Position numbers and translations under genes: made by a program
Shown here: positions 1 to 7,054 of the stretch, piece by piece
How positions within the stretch are numbered: the stretch's first letter is position 1
Layout: every line of letters begins with the position of its first letter
Notes under the pieces: model-generated
Database searches by the model: none
What the model saw: only the letters and a program-made list of their open reading frames with translations
What the model was told of the DNA's origin: nothing
Source of the DNA: Spirochaetales bacterium
GTDB taxonomy: Bacteria; Spirochaetota; Spirochaetia; SZUA-6; DRHE01
Length of the DNA stretch: 42,033 nucleotides
Assembly: GCA_030604195.1 (NCBI GenBank)
Contig: JAUVWI010000028.1
Span: 1 to 42,033 of the forward strand
Direction: 5' to 3'

Positions 1-2
1 CA

Positions 3-98
3 CTGGAGCAATTATGTGAAGCTCTGAATGAATATGATAATATCGACTTGGGATTAAGTTTCCGAAAGATAACTTTCAGTGTCCGAGGAAAACACTGA
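3..98 (+). pseudogene. C-terminal ORF fragment, unrecognised
   Basis: An open frame enters from the left window edge and stops at TGA 96-98, giving 31 residues that end SVRGKH. I do not recognise the family. It lies just ahead of a decayed YgiT-type antitoxin in the same orientation, so it could be the tail of the partner toxin, but nothing in the residues proves that. It may also be a chance frame in decayed DNA. Confidence 0.2.
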
Positions 99-123
99 TT
101 TAACCTTATTATCCGAGTTCTGA

Positions 124-303
124 ACTTATACACTAGAAAAAGATGGTAAGTTTATCATTGTTGAACATGTACCTGCCAGGGTATGTATTGAGACAGGTGA
201 GACCCTTTATTTTCCTGAAACTGTAGAAAAGCTTCAAAAAACGATCTTAACAAATGAAGCCCCAACACGAATAATAAAAACCCCGGTCTATGAGTACAGA
301 TAA
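124..303 (+). pseudogene. YgiT/MqsA-type antitoxin remnant
   Basis: The frame from 124 to TAA 301-303 reads TYTLEKDGKFIIVEHVPARV, then CIETGETLYFPETVEKLQ and finally IIKTPVYEY. This is the usual C-terminal half of small YgiT-type zinc-finger antitoxins (VEDVPA.VC...GE.YF.PE.VEKLQ). The N-terminal CxxC zinc half and any start codon are missing: an in-frame TGA at 121-123 lies directly upstream, and only one Cys of the second zinc pair remains. The family normally neutralises an adjacent RNase-type toxin and represses the shared operon. Here it is a 5'-truncated relic in a decayed accessory stretch. From 304 to 446 I see nothing but a 7-bp GC-rich inverted repeat (CTGCCGG/CCGGCAG). Confidence 0.55.
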
Positions 304-446
304 AGCAGTTAATACAGCGCAGCATCTATCAGGTGTCAAGCGGTCGATCCACTTATAAGGCTGCCGGCGGCCAGGGGCGGTGAAACCCGGCAGTAATGAT
401 TTATAATATATTTTAATAAATATTAATTTCGCAACCATGGAGTGCT

Positions 447-674
447 ATGCTTATCCTGCTATTCCGGTCAGATTGCGTTACGGCTACCAATATGGAGCAG
501 CGAGAGGCTGAAAAGCTCTTCTCCAGCACAGATGACCTGATCTTCCTGAAGAATAATACCTGGGTACCTGTTGAAATAACCCTGGCTAAGGGTGGTTCCA
601 TGAAGGCGTGGCGGAGCGGCTCCCGGGCATCGCGTCCCGGGAGCCTTTATAGCCTTTCCAACTGCCGGGCATAA
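447..674 (+). pseudogene. Transglutaminase-like protein fragment
   Basis: The frame contains EAEKLFSSTDDLIFLKN followed by WVPVEITLAKGGSMKAWRSG. This resembles the stretch after the catalytic core in bacterial transglutaminase-like proteins, where a line such as 'D-LI...-G-WIPVEIT-...-F-KAW' is common. The upstream catalytic Cys region is absent and nearby frames carry only short recognisable-looking pieces. Downstream, a perfect GC-rich palindrome at 618-645 replaces the expected coding sequence. The ATG at 447 has no convincing ribosome binding site. I read it as a gene remnant rather than a 75-residue gene. The family assignment is tentative. Confidence 0.35.
618..645. repeat. Perfect 10-bp palindrome (REP- or terminator-like)
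   Basis: Arms GGCTCCCGGG (618-627) and CCCGGGAGCC (636-645) flank an 8-nt loop. Three T residues follow on the plus strand, too few for a confident intrinsic terminator. It lies inside the decayed ORF at 447-674 and interrupts its family similarity. It could be a REP-like insertion, or a structure that stops transcription arriving from either side. Confidence 0.45.
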
Positions 675-796
675 GCCGGTCAGCGGCAGATGTAAACAGG
701 AACAGCCCACTAAAATCCCACTCCGGGTAATTCCCCAACTTATTTTTTTGCGGGTCCCAGGCAGTGAATTCGCTGCCGGCAAAGCTCTCCCCGGGC

Positions 797-1093
797 TCAT
801 GGATGTGGTGTGATAGCAGCAATAGTTATTTCACTTTTCAGCGGTCCGTAATACCAGAAGACTCTATATGCTCCCGGCGTTTTGTCTTGTGCATAGGATT
901 CGAAAATCTTTTCACCCGTTGGTCCGGATAGTGATTTATATTCATGGGTTTGTAATGAATTATGTCTCAAATTTATTTCCATGTAGCCCAAGCATTTAAG
1001 AACTGATTTATAGACAATTTTCTTTGCAGGATCTTTTTCTAATGTGGATAGCTCCTTATCAGCCTGCGGAGTGAATTTGAGACGGAACCTCAT
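797..1093 (-). CDS. RelE/ParE-like toxin
   Basis: A 98-residue basic protein starting MRFRLKFTPQADKELSTLEK, with KIFESYAQ and AYRVFWYYGP near the C-terminus. The N-terminal FTPQADKEL and the strand AYRVFWYYG fit the RelE/ParE fold of small type II toxins, which act as ribosome-dependent mRNA endonucleases or gyrase inhibitors. The sequence alone does not tell which. It starts 9 nt after the stop codon of the upstream antitoxin gene, so the two form an operon in the usual antitoxin-first order. The length is normal for the family and no lesion is visible, so it is probably functional. Confidence 0.7.
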   Translation of the reverse strand: MRFRLKFTPQADKELSTLEKDPAKKIVYKSVLKCLGYMEINLRHNSLQTHEYKSLSGPTGEKIFESYAQDKTPGAYRVFWYYGPLKSEITIAAITPHP

Positions 1094-1102
1094 ATAGATA
1101 TT

Positions 1103-1354
1103 CTACTTCGCGTATTTAGAAAAGGAACCTCTATCAATTGTTCCTTTCTGTGCTAAGCCTTTTTTTACACCAGCCAATGCTTTCGGATTTCTATGAAGCC
1201 AAAGTTCCTGGGCGGGTATTGAAACCATCGGTTTTAATAAAATGTTTCCATTTTCTAATATCGATGCGGTAACTGAGCTTACTTCATTAAATTTAAGCAG
1301 CTTGGAAAGGGATATTCTCTTTTTTGCATCCAGGGTCAGTGTTATTTCTGCCAT
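1103..1354 (-). CDS. Antitoxin, AbrB-like N-terminus
   Basis: An 83-residue protein beginning MAEITLTLDAKKRISLSKLL, a short beta-rich segment of the sort found in AbrB/SpoVT-like antitoxins. The C-terminal tail (GVKKGLAQKGTIDRGSFSKYAK) would wrap the toxin. I chose ATG 1354 because AAGGAGG lies 6 nt upstream. A TTG two codons earlier overlaps that site too closely. The gene precedes the RelE/ParE-like toxin with a 9-nt gap. Such antitoxins usually bind their own promoter, and a perfect 18-bp palindrome lies 48 bp upstream. The fold call is by pattern, the pairing by position. Confidence 0.65.
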   Translation of the reverse strand: MAEITLTLDAKKRISLSKLLKFNEVSSVTASILENGNILLKPMVSIPAQELWLHRNPKALAGVKKGLAQKGTIDRGSFSKYAK

Positions 1355-1385
1355 ATCCAACCTCCTTCAATTAGATAATAATTAA

Positions 1386-1419
1386 AAGTGGGATATGATT
1401 CAAGTGGGAATTCCCACTT
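1386..1419 (-). promoter_or_regulatory. Palindromic operator of the toxin-antitoxin operon
   Basis: AAGTGGGAATTCCCACTT (1402-1419) is a perfect 18-bp palindrome, and a further half site AAGTGGGA occurs at 1386-1393. The block lies just upstream of the antitoxin start, where autoregulation by an antitoxin/toxin complex is usual. Two and a half sites would suit cooperative binding. No binding is shown by the sequence itself. Confidence 0.6.
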
Positions 1420-1537
1420 ATTTCAATTGCTGGATATTAATTTAATATTGGTAGCCAGGCCTTCAACAAACTTCCTTATCAAGAAAGGCAGGCAAGTACG
1501 GTTGCCGCGGTGAAAGGGAAACATTATGCACAAAAGC

Positions 1538-1557
1538 ATTATGCTTTCAAGCATAAT
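1538..1557. repeat. 9-bp inverted repeat in intergenic stretch
   Basis: ATTATGCTT (1538-1546) and AAGCATAAT (1549-1557) form a near-closed palindrome with a 2-nt loop. It lies in the 359-bp stretch 1355-1713, which has no gene I can support. The stretch otherwise holds the operator at 1386-1419 and a promoter at 1678-1706. A related half, AAGCATTATGCTT, overlaps the left arm, so it may be a regulator site for the downstream gene. Confidence 0.3.
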
Positions 1558-1677
1558 ATATCCGCGAGGTTTTCCGATTATCCATTACTGCCGGATTTTT
1601 GTGCTTTCCATGTTGATCTAAAGTTTGCAGTCAGCTGTCAGCAGAAGCCGGCGCCGATAAAGCATAAAGCCCGACAA

Positions 1678-1706
1678 TTGACTTTAGCCCTTTCTGCGGC
1701 TAATAT
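1678..1706 (+). promoter_or_regulatory. Sigma-70-type promoter for the 2-TM protein gene
   Basis: TTGACT (1678-1683) and TAATAT (1701-1706) are separated by 17 nt, close to consensus. Transcription would begin near 1713, at or within a base or two of the chosen ATG at 1714. That would make the mRNA essentially leaderless, which agrees with the absence of a ribosome binding site there. Confidence 0.5.
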
Positions 1707-1713
1707 GTTTCCT

Positions 1714-2145
1714 ATGAGTAACAGGCGAAAAGAGCAGCATCGGAAAAGCGCCGGAGCCTCGATAACCACCGGATTGGTTTTTACCCTGGCCTTTGGCCTG
1801 GCCTGGGGTGTAACCGGGATCTGGCCCTTTATCTTTCCCATGTTTTTTGCCGGTGTTCTTCCCCTTTTAGAGGGCATTCGCCGTTCGCTGGTATACCGGC
1901 AAAGAGATAAGATCACTCCCCGCAATGATGAGGCGCTTGGAGAAAAGCAGGTTTTGCAGACTGCTAAGGCAGAAAAAGGACTGATTACCCCCGCTTTAGT
2001 GGCTCTGAAAACCGATCTGACCATGGAAAAGGCTGAGAAAATACTGGAAAGTATGGCACAGAAAGGCTATGCAGTGATGCATGTTAATGACAACGGCCGG
2101 ATCGAGTCTGAGTTTCCGGAGTTTATGCCGCAGCTGGAGGGTTGA
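1714..2145 (+). CDS. Small 2-TM membrane protein, unknown function
   Basis: A 143-residue protein: a charged N-terminus (MSNRRKEQHRKSAG), two hydrophobic segments at about 17-36 and 37-54, then a basic linker and a cytoplasmic-looking C-terminal domain. That domain (about 83-143) reads like a small winged-helix fold (LITPALVALKTDLTMEKAEK, then ILESMAQKGYAVMHVNDNGR). A longer open frame extends up to 1510, but a good promoter at 1678-1706 and poor upstream residues favour ATG 1714. Its stop lies 2 nt before the PAP2 gene start, so the two are co-transcribed. A membrane-tethered sensor or regulator is possible; I do not recognise a named family. Confidence 0.6.
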   Translation: MSNRRKEQHRKSAGASITTGLVFTLAFGLAWGVTGIWPFIFPMFFAGVLPLLEGIRRSLVYRQRDKITPRNDEALGEKQVLQTAKAEKGLITPALVALKTDLTMEKAEKILESMAQKGYAVMHVNDNGRIESEFPEFMPQLEG

Positions 2146-2147
2146 CC

Positions 2148-3038
2148 ATGACCGGCGTCCTCTACTGGGGTATCCATATAATCGAGCAGATCCAGTCCAT
2201 CCGTTTCCCGCTCCTGGATGCTTTTTTCAAGACTATTACCCTGCTTGGCAACGAAGAGTTTTACCTTATCTTTTTCCCCATACTCTTCTGGTCATTGGAT
2301 ATCAAGCTCGGTTATAAACTGGGATTGATATTTCTCTTTTCCGCTTACCTTAATCAAAGCTTAAAGGAGCTCTTTGCCCAGCCCCGTCCCGTTGATCTCA
2401 AAGCTGGGCTCAACCTGATAGAGGAGGGCGGCTATGGACTGCCCAGCGGCCATGCGCAAATGGCCATGGTAATCTGGGGCGGACTTGCACTGATAGTTAA
2501 GAGGAGCTGGTTCCGGCTTATGGCCGCTCTTCTGATCCTGCTGATCGGTTTTTCCCGGATATACCTTGGCGTACATTTTCCTACGGATGTTTTCGCAGGC
2601 TGGCTGCTGGGCGCGCTCATTCTGGCTGCTATTTTGCTGCTGCGCCGCACTATTCCTGAAATTAAGCTCAATACCCTTTCCTTAGTTATAGGCATCAACC
2701 TGATACCAATTGCAGTAATGATGTTCCAGCACAACAGGGTGATCACCTCACTTGTTGCAGTTTTCTGGGGATTCACCCTGGGTTTACTCTGGTGCCGCAG
2801 TATCTGTTCTTTTAACCCGGCAACAGCCACTGTCAGGCAGAAGCTCCTGCGGCTGCCCCTGGGGCTGATCCTGCTTTTTATTCTATACATTCTATTGAAG
2901 CTGATCTTTCCCGGTGAGGGGTCGTCTTTTTACTCGCTTTTCCGTTTTCTGCGCTATGGAATTCTTGGTTTCTGGATCAGCTTTGGCGCTCCTCTTCTCT
3001 TTAATAAGCTTCAGTTTAATAGATCAAGGAGGAAATAG
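2148..3038 (+). CDS. PAP2-superfamily membrane phosphatase
   Basis: A 296-residue polytopic protein with the three PAP2 signatures in order: K73 to R80-P81 (KELFAQPRP), PSGH at 99-102, and S136-R137...H143...D147 (SRIYLGVHFPTD). His102 and His143 are the expected catalytic pair for a phospho-His intermediate. The family dephosphorylates lipid phosphates such as undecaprenyl pyrophosphate or phosphatidic acid at the membrane, and the substrate cannot be told here. After the core come several more membrane segments (about 160-290), as in long bacterial PAP2 proteins. ATG 2148 is preceded by GGAGG with 7-nt spacing. The stop codon overlaps the GTG start of the broken adenine deaminase gene. Confidence 0.85.
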   Translation: MTGVLYWGIHIIEQIQSIRFPLLDAFFKTITLLGNEEFYLIFFPILFWSLDIKLGYKLGLIFLFSAYLNQSLKELFAQPRPVDLKAGLNLIEEGGYGLPSGHAQMAMVIWGGLALIVKRSWFRLMAALLILLIGFSRIYLGVHFPTDVFAGWLLGALILAAILLLRRTIPEIKLNTLSLVIGINLIPIAVMMFQHNRVITSLVAVFWGFTLGLLWCRSICSFNPATATVRQKLLRLPLGLILLFILYILLKLIFPGEGSSFYSLFRFLRYGILGFWISFGAPLLFNKLQFNRSRRK

Positions 3039-4901
3039 TGAAGAATATTCTAAAGACTTTGGTGAGCAGAAAAGAGCTGGCAGCCGTTGCCATGGGACAT
3101 ATCAAGGCGGATAAGGTAATTAAAAATGGTAATCTGATCGATGTTTATACGGGCAAGATCAGGCGCGCTGATATTGCCATAAAGGGAGAAAGGATTGCCC
3201 TGGTAGGAAATGCCGGCCATACAATCGGCGCTGAAACTCAGGTAATTGATGCAGGCGGTTATTATCTATCACCGGGGTTGATGGATGCCCATATACCCAT
3301 AGCAGTCTTCGACTGCAATGGACTTAATATTTCTTGCTATAATAACAAGATTCTGAGCTATCATAGCATATAGAGGCAAGCATGGTCAGCCCCGGCCAGT
3401 TTGCCAGGGCAGTGCTGCCAGGAGGAAATACTGCAGTAAACTGGGAAACCCTGTGGGCGGCTAATGTCCTGGGCGTGAGGGGTTTAAGAATGCTCCAGGA
3501 GGAGTGCAACCGGACGCCCCTGAAGTTTTTTCTAACCGCCACCTCGGGTGTGCCCTGTGCCGCGACCCACCTGGTAACCGCTAATGAGGTCTTTGAAACC
3601 GCGGATATAGAAGAGATGTTGAAGTGGCCGCAGATTGTGGGTCTTGGCGAGGTTGTTACCTTTAATGATGTTATTCAGGGCAGGGAGAGAGAGTTTGAAC
3701 AGATAGAGAAGGCCTTAGCTGTTGGCAAAACAGTTGACGGCAGCTCACCCGGCTTTACCGGCAAGGAACTCAACAGCTATACAGCTGCGGGAATCATGTC
3801 TGAACATGAGGCCATGACCCCGGAAGAGGCGCTGGAGCGGCTACAGCTGGGTTTAAGGCTGGTTATCCGGGAGGGGGGTCGAGTATGCGCAACATATTTG
3901 ACCTGCTCAAGGTGATCACCGAAAGCGAGGTTGACACCCGCCGCTGCTGTTTCTGTGTGGATGACAAGGATATCCGGGAGATAGCCGCCGAGGGTTTGAT
4001 TGATGACCTGGTACGAAAGGCCATCTCCGTAGGTATCGATCCGGTTACCGCGGTGCAGATGGGCTCGCTGAACACGGCCGAGTATTTCCGGCTGGACAGG
4101 GATATAGGGGGGATCGCTCCCGGAAGGTTTGCCGATATCCTCTTTATTGATAATCTGCCCGATTTTTCGGTGAACAGGGTTATGGTAAACGGCAAGCTGG
4201 TTGCTGAACACGGCAAGCTGCTGGCAGAGACAGCGGCAGCCAGCTACCCTGAATGGGCGGTTAATACGGTTAAACTGAGAAGAGAGCTTAGCCCTGCTGA
4301 TTTTGTTTTTTCCACCAATAAGAAGAATCAAGTCGAAGTGCGGGTGATCAAGGTATTCGGCGAGCAGATTGTAAGCTATGAGGAAAAAGAGAGGTTAAAA
4401 GTAGTGGGCGGAGCTATCCAGCCCGATCCCGGCAAAGATATTCTCAAACTGGTGGTCGTGGAGCGTTACGCTAAAACCCCGCCCAATATTGCCCACGGTT
4501 TTGTCCGGGGCTTTGGTTTCAAAGATGGGGCAATCGCTACCAGTATCTCCCCGGACATCCACCAGCTCATTGCAGTGGGCAGGGATGAGCATGATATTGC
4601 CGCAGCCCTGAACCACCTGATTGCCATCCAGGGAGGGGTCGTTGTCTGCAGGAAGGGAAAGATCCTGACAGAGCTCTCTCTGCCAATTGGCGGTCTGATG
4701 ACCGCTCAGCCCTATGAAGAGACCATTAAAGCGCTGGAAGCTATAAGCAAGGGCGGGGCCGGAGAGCTGGGCTGTGTACTGCCCTCTCCCCTGATGACCC
4801 TGGCCTTTGCCGGCTGTCCCACGCTGGTGGAGTTCAAGCTGTCAGATAAGGGACTGATAAATATTCTTGAGGGCAGCCTGGCGCCCCTGGAGGTGGATTA
4901 A
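3038..4901 (+). pseudogene. ade: Adenine deaminase, inactivated
   Basis: Three consecutive frames together match bacterial adenine deaminase (adenine to hypoxanthine). The N-terminus has IKNGNLIDVYTGKI...YYLSPGLMDAHI. The middle part starts MVSPGQFARAVLPGG. The C-terminal part runs from IFDLLKVITESEVDTRRCCF to PLEVD at 4901. The GTG start at 3038 has AAGGAGG 5 nt upstream. Lesion 1 is a 71-bp insert (3296-3366) that splits the HxH metal-binding motif; removing it restores DAHIHIEASMVSPG. Lesion 2 is a frameshift at a G6 run near 3872-3877, where four or seven G would restore REG(G)SSMRN. Missense changes also hit expected metal or catalytic residues: the DPHEIAN-type motif reads ETLWAAN and the VDGHAPG-type motif reads VDGSSPG. 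With several independent lesions it is dead, not mis-sequenced. It neighbours purine uptake and oxidation genes. Confidence 0.85.
3296..3366 (-). repeat. Structured repeat copy 1 (short form, 71 bp)
   Basis: Read on the minus strand it begins CTATGATAGCTCAGAATC and shares about 48 nt with copies 2 and 3: the TTGTTATTATAGCAA hairpin, then GAAATATTAAGTCCA. Its right part is replaced by a compact hairpin, CCATtGCAGTC-gaa-GACTGCtATGG, ending TGGG. It is therefore an internally shortened derivative of the 116-120 bp form. The 5' flank is TATATG and the 3' flank is TATATG. Excision of exactly 71 bp restores the adenine deaminase frame, which fixes both boundaries well. Confidence 0.8.
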
Positions 4902-4932
4902 CATAAGCCGGGACTGTACCGCCCCGGGCCTG

Positions 4933-4967
4933 GCCGCTTCCAATTGCGGCAGTATGGTAATTTTTTT
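4933..4967 (+). terminator. Possible terminator after the ade pseudogene
   Basis: GCCGC (4933-4937) and GCGGC (4946-4950) can pair around an 8-nt loop. A run of seven T follows at 4961-4967, but 10 nt separate the stem from the T run, which weakens the call. It lies between convergent transcription units, the ade remnant and the NifX-like gene. Confidence 0.3.
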
Positions 4968-5304
4968 ATACTTGCTTCAGCTCTCCCTTTTTGAAGGCTT
5001 CATAGGCCTGCTTTACCGTCATACTGCCGGCGCCGATATAGATCTTCATTCCCGATTGCTCTAAAGCGCGGGCCGCATTGCCGCCCGGTCCGTTGCCGGT
5101 AATCAGAATTTCCGGGTTAAGCTCGGAGAGTTTCTGAGCTGTCTGCGGGCCGGCTCCATGAGCTACATTCGCAATCGACCGGTTATCCAGGCTGGTAAGG
5201 TCTTCGCTCTGATCATCATATATCAACAGAAACTCAGTTCTGCCGAAACGGGGATCCATTGCAGAATCCCATTCTGTGCCTTTGGCTGTAAATGCAATTT
5301 TCAT
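4966..5304 (-). CDS. NifX-like / dinitrogenase cofactor-binding-domain protein
   Basis: A 112-residue single-domain protein beginning MKIAFTAKGTEWDSAMDPRF, with FLLIYDD and ILITGNGPGGNAARALEQSG. This is the RNase H-like fold of the dinitrogenase iron-molybdenum cofactor-binding family, also called orange-protein-like. Members bind metal-sulfur clusters, and most are unrelated to nitrogen fixation; there are no nif genes here. ATG 5304 is chosen because GGAG lies 5-6 nt upstream. It is the last gene of a four-gene minus-strand cluster and starts 2 nt after the MinD-ferredoxin stop. It lacks the HFGHC-type motif of the second NifX-like protein at 31670, so the metal mode may differ. Confidence 0.75.
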   Translation of the reverse strand: MKIAFTAKGTEWDSAMDPRFGRTEFLLIYDDQSEDLTSLDNRSIANVAHGAGPQTAQKLSELNPEILITGNGPGGNAARALEQSGMKIYIGAGSMTVKQAYEAFKKGELKQV

Positions 5305-5306
5305 AA

Positions 5307-6191
5307 TCACTCCTCATATTTTATTTGTTTTTTAATTTTTTGCCAGCTTTCGGTGAGTATGGCCTTTAATCTGTTATTGTCATATTCAACAATTGTCAGT
5401 CCCATAGTCATTGCCCTGGTGAATGTTTCATCATAGGGCAGGCTGCTGATGTGAATAATACTCTCTTTTTGCAGGTAGTTCTCTATTGTTCCGGTAACTC
5501 TGTTATTCAGGTCTGACTTATTGATAATGCAGCCAGCTTTCAGGTGGAATCTTTTGACCAGTTCATAAGCCCTCTTCAGATCGTGCAGGGCGGAGAGAGT
5601 CGGTTCGGTAACCAGCACTACGAAATCAGCTCCGGAGAGTGAAGATACAACCGGGCAGCCGATACCGGGAGATCCATCTACAATTACTATTTCCCCGCCT
5701 TTTTCCAGGGCAATACGCCTGGCCTCATTTTTTACCTTGGCAACCAATTTGCCGGAATTCTCGGCGCCGATCCCCAGCCTGGCATGTACCAGGGTGTTGC
5801 CGATCCTGGTGTTGGAGATATGCCATTTACCAATGTTGTTTTCATTCATAACAATGGCCTTTTCAGGGCAAATATGGAAGCAGTAGCTGCACCCCTCACA
5901 ATTTAGGGGGTTTACCTGATAGCGGCTGTCTATAACAGGTATGCCATCGAAACGGCATACCTCTGCGCATTGCCCGCAGCCGGAACATTTTTCCTGGTCT
6001 ATCACCGCGGTCAGGCCGCTGTAGAAATCCTCTGACTGCGCATAATCGGGCTGCAGCAACAGGTGCATATCCGCAGCGTCAACATCGCAATCGGCAACAA
6101 CCACATCCCGGCCCCCTATCAGAGCCAGGGAAGCGGTTATAGAGGTCTTGCCGGTGCCGCCCTTTCCGGATATTACTACTATCTCTTTCAA
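5307..6191 (-). CDS. MinD-family ATPase with ferredoxin insert (first of pair)
   Basis: A 294-residue cytoplasmic protein. Residues 9-17 form a deviant Walker A (SGKGGTGKTS) of the MinD/Mrp class. An inserted 2x[4Fe-4S] ferredoxin domain follows with C69, C72, C75, C79 and C98, C101, C104, C108. The second half has DGSPGIGCPVVSS and LVTEPTLSALHDL, the usual switch motifs. The start is TTG 6191, overlapping the previous stop (TTGA), with GGAGAG 5 nt upstream. Such tandem ATPases accompany NifX-like and DUF134 genes, and their Desulfovibrio counterparts form the ORP complex. The likely role is ATP-driven handling or insertion of a metal-sulfur cluster; the exact target is unknown. Confidence 0.85.
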   Translation of the reverse strand: MKEIVVISGKGGTGKTSITASLALIGGRDVVVADCDVDAADMHLLLQPDYAQSEDFYSGLTAVIDQEKCSGCGQCAEVCRFDGIPVIDSRYQVNPLNCEGCSYCFHICPEKAIVMNENNIGKWHISNTRIGNTLVHARLGIGAENSGKLVAKVKNEARRIALEKGGEIVIVDGSPGIGCPVVSSLSGADFVVLVTEPTLSALHDLKRAYELVKRFHLKAGCIINKSDLNNRVTGTIENYLQKESIIHISSLPYDETFTRAMTMGLTIVEYDNNRLKAILTESWQKIKKQIKYEE

Positions 6192-7054
6192 AGGATCTCT
6201 CCGGGTTTAAGATTGTCTATAAAATCTGCTATTGCTGCCAGCTCAAGTCTTACCTGTGAATTCTTACGAAAAATGAGTTCGCCCCTTGAGTATAATTCAG
6301 CCAGCCCGCGCTGATTTGGGATTTTTGCCAGAACCGGGATTTCTTGACTCCGGCAGTATTCAAAAACATCATCGTTGCCCAGCCCATGCCTGTTTACCAC
6401 TACACCAAAGTTTTTATCGAGTTTACGCATGGTTTCTACCGTGAGTTTCAGGTCATGGAGGCCAAAGGGTGTGGGCTCGGTAACCAGAATGACATAATCA
6501 GAGTCCTTTGCAGCTTCGATAACGGGGCAGGATGTTCCTGGCGGCGAGTCGAATATCTTCAGATATTCCCCGTCAAAATGTTGATCCACAAAGCGAATAG
6601 TCTGCGCTATCAACGGCACAGCCTGTTCCTGGCCGATGTCGAGCCGTCCTTCTACGAAGACAAGTTCCCCGGCTTTATAGTGGCTGAGTTCTCCCATTTT
6701 ATGCGGGATCATGGGGAGTGAATTTGTCTGACATAATTCCGAACAGGCATAACAGCTGTGACAGAGCTCGGGAAAGACCATTATCTGTTCTTTTATTTTT
6801 ATCACCGCATGAAAATTACATAGATCCTGGCAGCGTCCGCATAGGGTGCAGTTTTCTTTTTGCCAGACCGGTTTCATGGTGAATTTATCTTCCTTGTGGA
6901 TCAGTTTTCCTTTGATAAAGAGAGCGGAATTGGGTTCCTCCACATCCAGGTCGGCCAGAACGACCCTTCTATTATCCGCAAGATAACCGGCCAGGTTGGT
7001 TGCCAAAGTGGTCTTGCCTGTACCGCCCTTACCGCTGGCAATTGCTATTTTCAT
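6188..7054 (-). CDS. MinD-family ATPase with ferredoxin insert (second of pair)
   Basis: A 288-residue paralogue of the next gene with the same plan: Walker A SGKGGTGKTT at 7-16, and eight ferredoxin Cys at 69, 72, 75, 79, 98, 101, 104 and 108, identical in number and spacing to its neighbour. C-terminal motifs are FDSPPGTSCPVIEAA and LVTEPTPFGLHDL. The two probably work as a heterodimer, as for MinD-type ATPases that sandwich two nucleotides. I set the start at ATG 7054, whose ATGA overlaps the DUF134 stop. The frame remains open six more codons upstream, without a better site. Translation is likely coupled along the operon. Confidence 0.85.
   Translation of the reverse strand: MKIAIASGKGGTGKTTLATNLAGYLADNRRVVLADLDVEEPNSALFIKGKLIHKEDKFTMKPVWQKENCTLCGRCQDLCNFHAVIKIKEQIMVFPELCHSCYACSELCQTNSLPMIPHKMGELSHYKAGELVFVEGRLDIGQEQAVPLIAQTIRFVDQHFDGEYLKIFDSPPGTSCPVIEAAKDSDYVILVTEPTPFGLHDLKLTVETMRKLDKNFGVVVNRHGLGNDDVFEYCRSQEIPVLAKIPNQRGLAELYSRGELIFRKNSQVRLELAAIADFIDNLKPGEIL

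Noticed and set aside
3296..3366. 6-bp target duplication CATATA around repeat copy 1
   Set aside because: The expected HxH motif needs both CATATA units in the ancestor, so the flanks need no duplication. It stays possible only if the ancestral motif was already short.
3885..4901. Stand-alone gene for the C-terminal deaminase part
   Set aside because: It is the tail of adenine deaminase after a frameshift, starts mid-domain and has no ribosome site at its apparent start.
4966..5304. Nitrogen fixation gene nifX
   Set aside because: The fold is shared with many non-nitrogenase proteins, and no nif structural or assembly genes are present. Context is DUF134 and MinD-ferredoxin ATPases.
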